A stretch of 5,100 bases of DNA from CAYTKU01 sp964550845 (GTDB taxonomy: Bacteria > Patescibacteriota > Patescibacteriia > Magasanikbacterales > UBA922), in contig CAZKAD010000063.1 of assembly GCA_964550845.1 (NCBI GenBank), forward strand, positions 1 to 5,100, given 5' to 3'. A program made the position numbers and the translations under genes. Under the pieces are notes generated by a model. The model made no database searches and had not been told where the DNA came from. It saw only the letters and a list, made by a program, of their open reading frames with translations. The first letter of the stretch is position 1. Every line of letters begins with the position of its first letter. Positions 1 to 5,100 of the stretch are shown one piece after another.

Positions 1-818
1 CGAACTCGTGCCGTTTCAAGATCAAAATTCAAATCAGGAACACTGCATTCAATTGATGCAAGTTGTCGACTCACCCGGGCGCCGTTTTCATCTGCTTTGA
101 GTTTTGCAATCACTGAATCTTTTACCCCGAGATCACTGAGCTTTTCTATCTTTTTATAAATATCATCAATACCACCCACTTTTTCAATCAGTTCTTTGGC
201 TGTTTTTTCACCAATCCCTTTGACTCCTGGAATATTATCTGACGAATCTCCGCGCAAAGCCTTGTAGTCCACGACTCTCTCTGGCCCAAAACCATAATAT
301 TCACGAACTTTATCCGGATTATACAGATCAAACTCACTCATGCCTTTTTTGAGCAAATACACAAACGTGTCTTCATCCACCAGCTGTAGCAAATCTCTGT
401 CTCCCGTCACAATGAGTGTCTCAATCCCGAGTTTTTTTTCATCAAGCGTTCGCTTCACCAACGTCCCAATCACATCATCGGCTTCATATCCTTCTTTGGT
501 AAAAATCGGCAGACCAAAGGCCTTCACCACTTCATAGACCAAGGGAATCTGATCATACAATTCCTGGTCTGCTTTTACCCGCGTTGCTTTATATGTATCT
601 GAAATCTTATCCCGAAATGTCCCCCCAGCCACATCAAAGGTCACAGCCAAAAACTCTGGCTTCACGTCAGAGAGAATTTTCAGCAGCATCGACGTAAAGC
701 CATAAACAGCATTGACCAGCCTCCCATCTTTGGCAGTCAAAGGTGGCAGTGCATGATAGGCACGGTGAATAATGGCGTTTCCGTCAATCACAACAAATCG
801 CTTTTTTGAAGTTTTCAT
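1..818 (-). CDS. polA: DNA polymerase I, N-terminal 5'-3' exonuclease part (3' end beyond window)
   Basis: The 272 visible residues form a complete 5'-3' exonuclease (FEN-like) domain. In PolA this removes RNA primers and damaged 5' flaps for Okazaki-fragment maturation and repair. Visible metal-binding motifs are VVIDGNAIIHRAYH (D12), the EADD motif (E112, D114, D115), TGDRDLLQL (D140, D142) and GDSSDNIPGVKGIGEKTA (D191, D194). The last of these runs into the helix-hairpin-helix that grips DNA. Acidic residues at all the usual catalytic positions suggest an active nuclease. The ATG at 818-816 is the only sensible start: an in-frame TGA lies 18 bases upstream and the conserved motif begins at residue 9. 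No Shine-Dalgarno sequence precedes it. Full PolA is typically 850-950 residues, so the polymerase domain should lie to the left of the window. A stand-alone exonuclease of about 300 residues cannot be excluded from this fragment. The gene is divergent from tRNA-Cys. Confidence 0.88.
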   Translation of the reverse strand, partial: MKTSKKRFVVIDGNAIIHRAYHALPPLTAKDGRLVNAVYGFTSMLLKILSDVKPEFLAVTFDVAGGTFRDKISDTYKATRVKADQELYDQIPLVYEVVKAFGLPIFTKEGYEADDVIGTLVKRTLDEKKLGIETLIVTGDRDLLQLVDEDTFVYLLKKGMSEFDLYNPDKVREYYGFGPERVVDYKALRGDSSDNIPGVKGIGEKTAKELIEKVGGIDDIYKKIEKLSDLGVKDSVIAKLKADENGARVSRQLASIECSVPDLNFDLETARV

Positions 819-824
819 AGTAGA

Positions 825-838
825 ATCATAGTATCATA
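825..838 (-). promoter_or_regulatory. Possible -10 elements of the polA promoter
   Basis: Two TATGAT hexamers lie on the minus strand at 838-833 and 830-825, just upstream of the polA ATG at 818. Each matches TATAAT at five of six bases. No good -35 is seen at the proper distance; the best is TTATCT at 861-856, 17 bases from the first hexamer. Transcription from either would give a leader of about 8 bases or none, which agrees with the missing Shine-Dalgarno sequence. The region is AT-rich, so chance matches are likely. Confidence 0.3.
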
Positions 839-846
839 TCTTTACC

Positions 847-875
847 TTGAAAAAAAGATAATCCCATGATATAAT
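847..875 (+). promoter_or_regulatory. Sigma70-type promoter of tRNA-Cys
   Basis: TTGAAA (847-852) is followed after exactly 17 bases by a perfect TATAAT (870-875). Transcription would start near 882, about 7 bases before the first base of the mature tRNA at 889. That is a typical short leader removed by RNase P. Spacing, match and position make this a well-supported promoter. Confidence 0.85.
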
Positions 876-888
876 CCTCCCGGCTTAT

Positions 889-960
<72 letters not shown>

Positions 961-970
961 CAAGATAAAC

Positions 971-1000
971 AAAAAACTCCCCTATTTCAGGGAGTTTTTT
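971..1000. terminator. Bidirectional intrinsic terminator between tRNA-Cys and the 3D-domain gene
   Basis: ACTCCC (976-981) pairs with GGGAGT (990-995) across an 8-base loop. The stem is flanked by six A on the left (971-976) and six T on the right (995-1000). Read rightward it ends the tRNA-Cys transcript 10 bases after the tRNA. Read leftward it ends the 3D-domain gene 15 bases after its stop codon. The A and T tracts can also pair, lengthening the stem to 11 bp. Confidence 0.9.
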
Positions 1001-1015
1001 TATTAAAGATATGTT

Positions 1016-1693
1016 TTACACTGGCATCAAAATTTCCATTTTTACACCACGCTTGATACCAAAAGCTTTGGCATTGGCACGAGCGGCATTGAGTGATTCT
1101 TTCGAATCAATCTTCCCATCTTGTCCAATTACATAGAAGTAAAAGTCGATTCGGCCAGTACCGGTATAACGAGCGTTCATACGATCACAAACCGTATAAA
1201 CAGTATCACCAAACATGTCAGGGAAACGTACCTCGGTACCAAGACGAAGGTCATTATGGGCAATACAGTTTACAAAACCATTCTTGGCTACCACATCACG
1301 AAAGTCCATAGCCATAGCTGGTCCAAATGGAGTCGAATCAGTCTGGTGGACGTCACTTGAATAGGCAGTAGCTGTTACTTTTTTAGTAAAACGGATCTTA
1401 CGCTCAACTTTTGGAGCCTCAACAGTAACAATTTGTTCGTTTGCAACAGGCGTAGCACCGATTTCAACAGCTGAAGAAGGGACACTCCCCGCAGAAACTG
1501 CTGGAATATGGAAACTCAGGAGTGAAAATACCATGGCTGTCAAAATTCCTTTTTGAACGTGTTTTTTGTATCCTTTTTTGGTAAAAAAGTACATAGAACC
1601 AAATGGGGTTAGACGTTGCCAGTACCATTTTTTCAGGGATTCCTGAAAGTTCAGAATTCTGGCCTTGTAATTTTGAACCGGATAGGATACCAT
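1016..1693 (-). CDS. Secreted 3D-domain cell-wall protein
   Basis: The C-terminal half (about residues 104-186) is a 3D domain, the double-psi beta-barrel related to MltA lytic transglycosylases and to the C-termini of RpfB/YabE-type cell-wall proteins. The opening VTATAYSS (106-113) is typical. The three aspartates for which the domain is named are probably D148 (HNDLRLGT), D170 (VCDRMN) and D183 (RIDFYF). Residues 40-68 form a Sec signal: basic KKGYKKHVQKG, a hydrophobic run, then AVSA before GS. The product is therefore exported, or anchored if uncleaved, and residues 69-103 are a linker. The likely role is peptidoglycan cleavage or binding; catalysis is not proven from sequence. C143 and C169 could form a disulfide. 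The longest frame starts at 1693, but a good promoter overlaps that ATG, so the ATG at 1594 (M34), just before the signal, may be the true start. Neither start has a Shine-Dalgarno sequence. It is divergent from the PBP gene. Confidence 0.85.
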   Translation of the reverse strand: MVSYPVQNYKARILNFQESLKKWYWQRLTPFGSMYFFTKKGYKKHVQKGILTAMVFSLLSFHIPAVSAGSVPSSAVEIGATPVANEQIVTVEAPKVERKIRFTKKVTATAYSSDVHQTDSTPFGPAMAMDFRDVVAKNGFVNCIAHNDLRLGTEVRFPDMFGDTVYTVCDRMNARYTGTGRIDFYFYVIGQDGKIDSKESLNAARANAKAFGIKRGVKMEILMPV

Positions 1694-1712
1694 ATTTTTA
1701 AGGTTTTGTCAA
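1684..1712 (-). promoter_or_regulatory. Sigma70-type promoter for the 3D-domain gene
   Basis: On the minus strand a perfect TTGACA (1712-1707) is followed after 17 bases by TATCCT (1689-1684), four of six matches to the -10 consensus. Transcription would begin near 1677. That is downstream of the longest possible start codon (1693) and about 83 bases upstream of the alternative ATG at 1594. If the promoter is real, the protein starts internally. Confidence 0.5.
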
Positions 1713-1741
1713 TGTTTTGAGGTCTTTTTTAGACAAAATTT

Positions 1742-1750
1742 TGCTAAAAT
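1742..1750 (+). promoter_or_regulatory. Extended -10 promoter of the PBP gene
   Basis: TGCTAAAAT (1742-1750) fits an extended -10 element: TG, one base, then TAAAAT. No convincing -35 is seen; TTGAGG at 1717-1722 is 22 bases away, which is too far. The predicted start near 1757 leaves only about 4 bases before the ATG at 1761, so the mRNA would be almost leaderless. This agrees with the absence of a Shine-Dalgarno sequence. Confidence 0.4.
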
Positions 1751-1760
1751 AAGCCAAATT

Positions 1761-4700
1761 ATGGAAGAGCGTCCAAAACGAACGTACGGATACGTTACAG
1801 GAAAATCAACAAACGGTCAACCTTCTGACCATCATGGCAAAAAATCTGACCAGGATTTTCCAAAAAATCACAACCGTCCCACAAAACCACCCAAGAGCCT
1901 CCTGACTCGTGTTTTATTGTTCCCTTTTGTCCTCATAAAGACCATTTTTATCGGTCTTTGGTCTCTGATCTCTTTTGCTTGGGCTCGTAAACCCAAGCTT
2001 TCCAAGGGACAAAGGAAGAATACTCTGCGAATTTTCTGGAAACTCACCAAATATGGAGCAATTTTTGCTTTTCTCTTTTTCCTCATTTTAACGGTGTGGT
2101 CTATCAAGGACCTACCGGATATCAATGACCTCGGAAGTCGCAATATCCACCAAAGTACCAAGATCTATGACCGCACTGGGCAGCACCTCCTCCATGAATT
2201 TTATGCTGATGAAAAAAGAACCATTGTCGAATTCAATGAGCTTCCCAAAGATCTTATTAACGGTGTTATTGCAACAGAAGACAAATCTTTTTATAAACAC
2301 TATGGCGTGAGACCGCTTAGTATTGCTCGCGCGGTTGTGTATGGACTTTTGCCAAACAAGCGTATTGAAGGAACTTCAACCCTCACCCAGCAGCTCGTCA
2401 AGAACACTATCCTGACCAATGAACGCACCCCCCTTCGCAAGGCTCGTGAAATGATTCTATCGCTTTTGCTCGAGCAAAAATTTTCTAAAGATGAAATTCT
2501 CAAAATTTATTTCAATGAAGTAGGGTATGGTTCAACCAACTATGGAGTCGAATCTGCTGCCCAAAGTTATTTTGGAAAACATGTCTCTGATCTCACCCTC
2601 GCCGAGTCTGCCACTCTTGCTGGTCTTCCCCAACAACCAACCAGATTTCTCAACGATCTTGATAGACTCAAAACTCGCCGTGATTTTGTTTTGCGCCGCA
2701 TGAACGAAGAAGGTTATATTAGTGAAGAACAGAAAAAAAATGCACAGGCCGAACCACTGAATCTCAGTCGCAAATATACCGAAGTAAAAACGGCTCCACA
2801 TTTTGTCCTCCAATATGTAAAAGAATCTCTGGTAGATCAGTTTGGCGAACAAACCGTTGATACGGGTGGACTCAAGGTCATCACTACGCTTGACTATGAC
2901 AAGCAAATGGCAGCGGAAAAAGCAGTCAACGAATATGGTAAAGTCTTACAAGATGCTGGTGCCAACAATATGGGACTCGTTGCACTGGATCCAAAAACCA
3001 GTCAAATTGTTGCCATGATTGGTTCACGTGATTTCAATGATAAAGAAATTGATGGTGAATATAACGTTACCGTGAGATCTCGTCGCCAACCAGGATCTTC
3101 TATTAAACCTATTATTTATGCCGCAGCCCTGGAAAAGGGCTACACCCCTGATACTGTTTTATTTGATGTGACGACCAATTTTTCTCTTTCTGGCAAACCG
3201 TACATACCGCAAAATTATGACGGCCAAGAACGCGGACCAGTTACGATGCGTCAGGCCCTTCAGGGATCGCTCAACATTCCAGCTGTCCAAACCTTTTACC
3301 TCGTAGGAGAAAAAAAAGGCATTGAATTTGCTCAAAGACTTGGATATAGCACGTTTGGTGAAGGAGATTTTGGCCTGAGTCTTGTCCTCGGAGGCGGATC
3401 AGTTTCCATGCTTGAACACGTAAATGCCTATGGAGTTCTCGCCAACAATGGCACATATCAGGCACCAACCGGTATTCTCAAAGTCACTGATACCAAAGGT
3501 GATATTCTTTATGAATGGAAAGAAGAGAAAAAACAAGTCCTTGATCCAAAAGTTGCAGCTACCATGAGTAATGTACTTTCAGATGATCCTGCTCGTGCCT
3601 ATGTGTTTGGTGCAGGAGGCCCGCTGACCCTCAAAGGAAGACCGGTCGCAGCCAAGACTGGTACAACCAATGAATATAAAGATGCCTGGACCGTTGGATA
3701 TACACCAAGTCTCGTTGCTGGTGTTTGGGCTGGCAATAGCGATAACAGCAAAATGAAAGCAGGATACGGAGGAAGTCGCGTCGCAGCACAGTTTTGGAAT
3801 GCTTTCATGGCTGAAGCTCTCAAAGATTCACCGGTAGAAAATTTTCCAGCTGCACCACAGAACGATGCTGAAAAACCAATCCTCCGTGGATCAGCCGGTG
3901 GTGGAGTAACAGTGAAGATTAACAAAATCACAGGCAAACTTGCCAGTACTTCGACTCCAGAAAAATATATTGAAGAACGTACGTACATCCAACCACACTC
4001 TATCCTCTATTATGTAAACAAAGATGACCCTCGAGGACCTATCCCAACTGATCCAAATCAAGATCCACAATTTGTGGTTTGGGAAGCAGCAATTCAAGAC
4101 TGGATTAAACGTAAACAAGAAAAAGATCCTACCTGGAATATTTCCTTTGAAGAGCCACCAACAGAATATGATGATGCCTATTCGCTCGAACATATCCCGA
4201 CTCTGCAGGTACTTTATCCAACACCAAGTAGTACTCTTATTTCTCGCCGCCTCGTAACAGACATTGTAGTCAATGCTCCCCGTGGAGTTTCCAAGGTCAG
4301 TTATAAAATTGATTCCAAGTTCGTTGATGTCGTTCGCACGCCTCCCTTTAACCTAAACTACACCATGCGAGGTATCAGTAATGGTGAGCACACACTAACT
4401 CTGATTGTTGAAGATGATATTGGAAACATGCTCGAAGAAGTTATCCCGTTTACCCTGGCCGCAGAAGATGAAAAACCAGGACTTTTCTTTACGGCGAGAG
4501 ATGCTACATTTGATAAAGACACCTTCCCTCGTACACTACTTCTCTCTCCATTGTCTTTAAGCCAAATAGAATCTGCCCAAATTTCAGCCCAAAGAAATGG
4601 TGCCCAAAATTCAATCATTATTGCAGAAATCACTGACTTTACCTCTATTATTGACGGGCAACTCCCATTTATTTGGGAAGACAATCCCGCCGCAGGTTCA

Positions 4701-4781
4701 TGGACACTCTCGAGTAAAATAAAACTCAAAAATGGAGAGAGCTATACCAGTGATACCTTAGAAATAAAAATCACTGAATAA
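1761..4781 (+). CDS. Class A penicillin-binding protein (PBP1A family: GT51 glycosyltransferase plus transpeptidase) with C-terminal Ig-like extension
   Basis: This bifunctional enzyme polymerises lipid II into glycan strands and cross-links the stem peptides outside the membrane. Residues 1-50 are basic and polar. Hydrophobic segments lie at about 51-75 and 98-114, separated by a very basic loop. The GT51 domain (about 130-310) shows ATEDKSFYKHYGV (catalytic E173), EGTSTLTQQLVKN (203-215), the RKARE motif (E230) and the FSKDEILKIYFNEVGYG motif. The transpeptidase domain (about 400-690) has all three penicillin-binding motifs: S446-S-I-K449 (catalytic S446), S503-L-N505 and K632-T-G-T-T. Both activities therefore look intact and the protein should bind beta-lactams. 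Residues after about 740 (YIQPHSILYYVNKDDPRGP) form a linker resembling those of CPR PBPs, as I recall them. An Ig-like beta domain follows (about 813-900), then a beta-rich tail to 1006. At 1006 residues it is longer than most PBP1A proteins (roughly 700-850). ATG 1761 is the only methionine before the first membrane segment. The gene ends at its own terminator, so it is monocistronic. Confidence 0.95.
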   Translation: MEERPKRTYGYVTGKSTNGQPSDHHGKKSDQDFPKNHNRPTKPPKSLLTRVLLFPFVLIKTIFIGLWSLISFAWARKPKLSKGQRKNTLRIFWKLTKYGAIFAFLFFLILTVWSIKDLPDINDLGSRNIHQSTKIYDRTGQHLLHEFYADEKRTIVEFNELPKDLINGVIATEDKSFYKHYGVRPLSIARAVVYGLLPNKRIEGTSTLTQQLVKNTILTNERTPLRKAREMILSLLLEQKFSKDEILKIYFNEVGYGSTNYGVESAAQSYFGKHVSDLTLAESATLAGLPQQPTRFLNDLDRLKTRRDFVLRRMNEEGYISEEQKKNAQAEPLNLSRKYTEVKTAPHFVLQYVKESLVDQFGEQTVDTGGLKVITTLDYDKQMAAEKAVNEYGKVLQDAGANNMGLVALDPKTSQIVAMIGSRDFNDKEIDGEYNVTVRSRRQPGSSIKPIIYAAALEKGYTPDTVLFDVTTNFSLSGKPYIPQNYDGQERGPVTMRQALQGSLNIPAVQTFYLVGEKKGIEFAQRLGYSTFGEGDFGLSLVLGGGSVSMLEHVNAYGVLANNGTYQAPTGILKVTDTKGDILYEWKEEKKQVLDPKVAATMSNVLSDDPARAYVFGAGGPLTLKGRPVAAKTGTTNEYKDAWTVGYTPSLVAGVWAGNSDNSKMKAGYGGSRVAAQFWNAFMAEALKDSPVENFPAAPQNDAEKPILRGSAGGGVTVKINKITGKLASTSTPEKYIEERTYIQPHSILYYVNKDDPRGPIPTDPNQDPQFVVWEAAIQDWIKRKQEKDPTWNISFEEPPTEYDDAYSLEHIPTLQVLYPTPSSTLISRRLVTDIVVNAPRGVSKVSYKIDSKFVDVVRTPPFNLNYTMRGISNGEHTLTLIVEDDIGNMLEEVIPFTLAAEDEKPGLFFTARDATFDKDTFPRTLLLSPLSLSQIESAQISAQRNGAQNSIIIAEITDFTSIIDGQLPFIWEDNPAAGSWTLSSKIKLKNGESYTSDTLEIKITE

Positions 4782-4802
4782 AAAAGATTAACGAAAGAAA
4801 AG

Positions 4803-4831
4803 ATCCTTCGCATTGGGCGGAGGATTTTTTT
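4803..4831 (+). terminator. Intrinsic terminator after the PBP gene
   Basis: ATCCTTCGC (4803-4811) pairs with GCGGAGGAT (4817-4825) as a 9-bp stem with one G-U pair, around loop ATTGG. It is followed by a run of T (4825-4831). It lies 21 bases after the PBP stop codon and separates that gene from the AT-rich region to its right. Confidence 0.9.
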
Positions 4832-4846
4832 GTTTTCATAAACAAT

Positions 4847-4976
4847 TTATACACATCAAAGTTATCCACTTACACCTCACTTTATACACAGTTTGTATAC
4901 AATATTGTATACAAAAATATTTTTTGTTCTTCAGTTTTCCACAGTTTGTGGATAGATATATGAAGTTATATACACA
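4847..4976. other. Cluster of DnaA-box-like sites; candidate oriC
   Basis: Six 9-mers that resemble the DnaA box (TTATCCACA, or its common variant TTATACACA) lie within 130 bases. They are TTATACACA at 4847-4855, TTATCCACT at 4862-4870, TTATACACA at 4882-4890, TTTTCCACA at 4935-4943, CTATCCACA on the minus strand at 4955-4947, and ATATACACA at 4968-4976. Five point the same way; the fourth and fifth form an inverted pair with a 3-base gap. The DNA around them, 4832-5035, is non-coding and strongly AT-rich, including T-rich runs that could melt easily. Clustered boxes beside an AT-rich stretch in an intergenic region are the usual look of a bacterial origin. No dnaA or dnaN gene is visible in the window, so a DnaA-regulated promoter or a secondary DnaA-binding cluster remains possible. 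Confidence 0.6.
4892..4915. repeat. Perfect 24-base palindrome built from two copies of TTGTATACAA
   Basis: TTGTATACAA, itself a perfect palindrome, occurs at 4893-4902 and 4905-4914 with TA between the copies. With one flanking T and one flanking A, the whole 24 bases equal their own reverse complement, centred between 4903 and 4904. The element begins one base after the third DnaA-like box. It could be a binding site for a dimeric or tetrameric regulator, or a cruciform-forming part of an origin. There is no T tract in the position expected of a terminator and the stem has little GC, so termination is unlikely. Confidence 0.75.
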
Positions 4977-4998
4977 ATAGATTTTATTGATATTCACC

Positions 4999-5027
4999 TT
5001 GACTTTTCGTTTGATTTTAGATAGTTT
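4999..5027 (+). promoter_or_regulatory. Possible promoter for the gene starting at 5058
   Basis: TTGACT (4999-5004, five of six matches to the -35 consensus) is followed after 17 bases by TAGTTT (5022-5027), a weak -10. Transcription from near 5034 would give a leader of about 24 bases that contains the AGGAG site at 5047-5051. The -10 is poor and the region is AT-rich, so support is moderate. Confidence 0.4.
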
Positions 5028-5046
5028 TGGTTTTGTACCCTCAACC

Positions 5047-5051
5047 AGGAG
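5047..5051 (+). promoter_or_regulatory. Shine-Dalgarno sequence AGGAG that decides a TTG start
   Basis: AGGAG lies 6 bases before TTG 5058-5060, a near-ideal spacing. It is the only clear ribosome binding site in the window and is the main reason for calling the non-ATG start. Confidence 0.6.
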
Positions 5052-5057
5052 AAAATC

Positions 5058-5100
5058 TTGAATATTGAATTTTTCCGACAGTTCGACGCCCAGCTTTTTG
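5058..5100 (+). CDS. Start of an unidentified protein (TTG start; continues past the right edge)
   Basis: Only 14 residues are visible, MNIEFFRQFDAQLF if the TTG is read as methionine. The start is supported by AGGAG 6 bases upstream, by a possible promoter at 4999-5027, and by a rise in GC content relative to the AT-rich region to the left. The pattern of aromatic residues followed by FDAQLF resembles the N-terminus of PAP2-family membrane phosphatases, which recycle undecaprenyl pyrophosphate in cell-wall synthesis. That would suit the nearby PBP, but 14 residues cannot establish it. It does not look like the start of DnaA. A reading frame on the opposite strand is also open here, so even the direction is not beyond doubt. 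Confidence 0.45.
   Translation, partial: MNIEFFRQFDAQLF

Noticed and set aside
340..537. Plus-strand 65-codon frame.
   Set aside because: It lies wholly inside polA on the opposite strand, is Ser-rich and low in complexity, and resembles no family.
1093..1360. Two overlapping plus-strand frames of 72 and 79 codons.
   Set aside because: Both are antisense to the well-supported 3D domain coding region.
3599..3988. Minus-strand frames of 97-129 codons inside the PBP gene, this being the longest of them.
   Set aside because: They are antisense shadows of the strongly supported PBP frame and show no ribosome binding sites or recognisable domains.
4892..4915. Reading the AT-rich palindrome as an intrinsic terminator.
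   Set aside because: The stem has almost no GC pairs, no T tract follows in the proper place, and a strong terminator already ends the PBP gene at 4803-4831.
4836..5099. Open frame of 87 codons plus stop on the minus strand from the right edge to 4836, beginning KKLGVELSEKFNIQDFLLVEG.
   Set aside because: The first 14 codons are exact antisense of the codons of the TTG-initiated frame at 5058, which often leaves the reverse frame open. The rest runs through AT-rich DNA with DnaA-like boxes and gives an implausible Cys- and Tyr-rich tail. A plus-strand promoter and AGGAG favour the other direction. Sequence to the right of the window would decide.

Overview
The window looks like a chromosomal segment of a bacterium, most likely a member of the Candidate Phyla Radiation (Patescibacteria). 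This placement is an inference. It rests on the style of the 3D-domain protein and of the class A penicillin-binding protein, on the small compact layout, and on the lack of a Shine-Dalgarno sequence in front of the three main genes. No in-frame TGA occurs in any of the three main reading frames, so UGA is probably read as stop. That argues against the UGA-recoding CPR lineages.

Layout. Positions 1-818 (minus) hold the N-terminal 272 residues of DNA polymerase I, covering its 5'-3' exonuclease domain; the gene runs off the left edge. A short divergent gap follows, with a textbook sigma70 promoter (847-875) that drives a tRNA-Cys gene (889-960, plus, anticodon GCA). The tRNA converges on a secreted 3D-domain protein (1016-1693, minus), and the two share one bidirectional hairpin terminator (971-1000). 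The 3D gene is divergent, across a 67-base gap, from a 1006-residue class A penicillin-binding protein (1761-4781, plus), which ends at a clear intrinsic terminator (4803-4831).

The last stretch, 4832-5057, is non-coding, very AT-rich and dense with DnaA-box-like 9-mers. Two are exact TTATACACA and four more differ by one base from TTATCCACA or TTATACACA. A perfect 24-base palindrome sits among them. This is the most interesting part of the window and is a candidate replication origin (oriC) or DnaA-regulated region. It is followed by a promoter, an AGGAG ribosome binding site and the TTG start of a further gene (5058 to the right edge) that shows only 14 residues.

How the genes fit together. 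The 3D protein (cell-wall-acting fold related to lytic transglycosylases) and the PBP (glycan polymerisation and peptide cross-linking) form a divergent pair with a likely shared role in peptidoglycan growth and remodelling. PolA and the candidate origin concern DNA replication and repair. I found no mobile element, CRISPR array or clearly novel multi-gene system.
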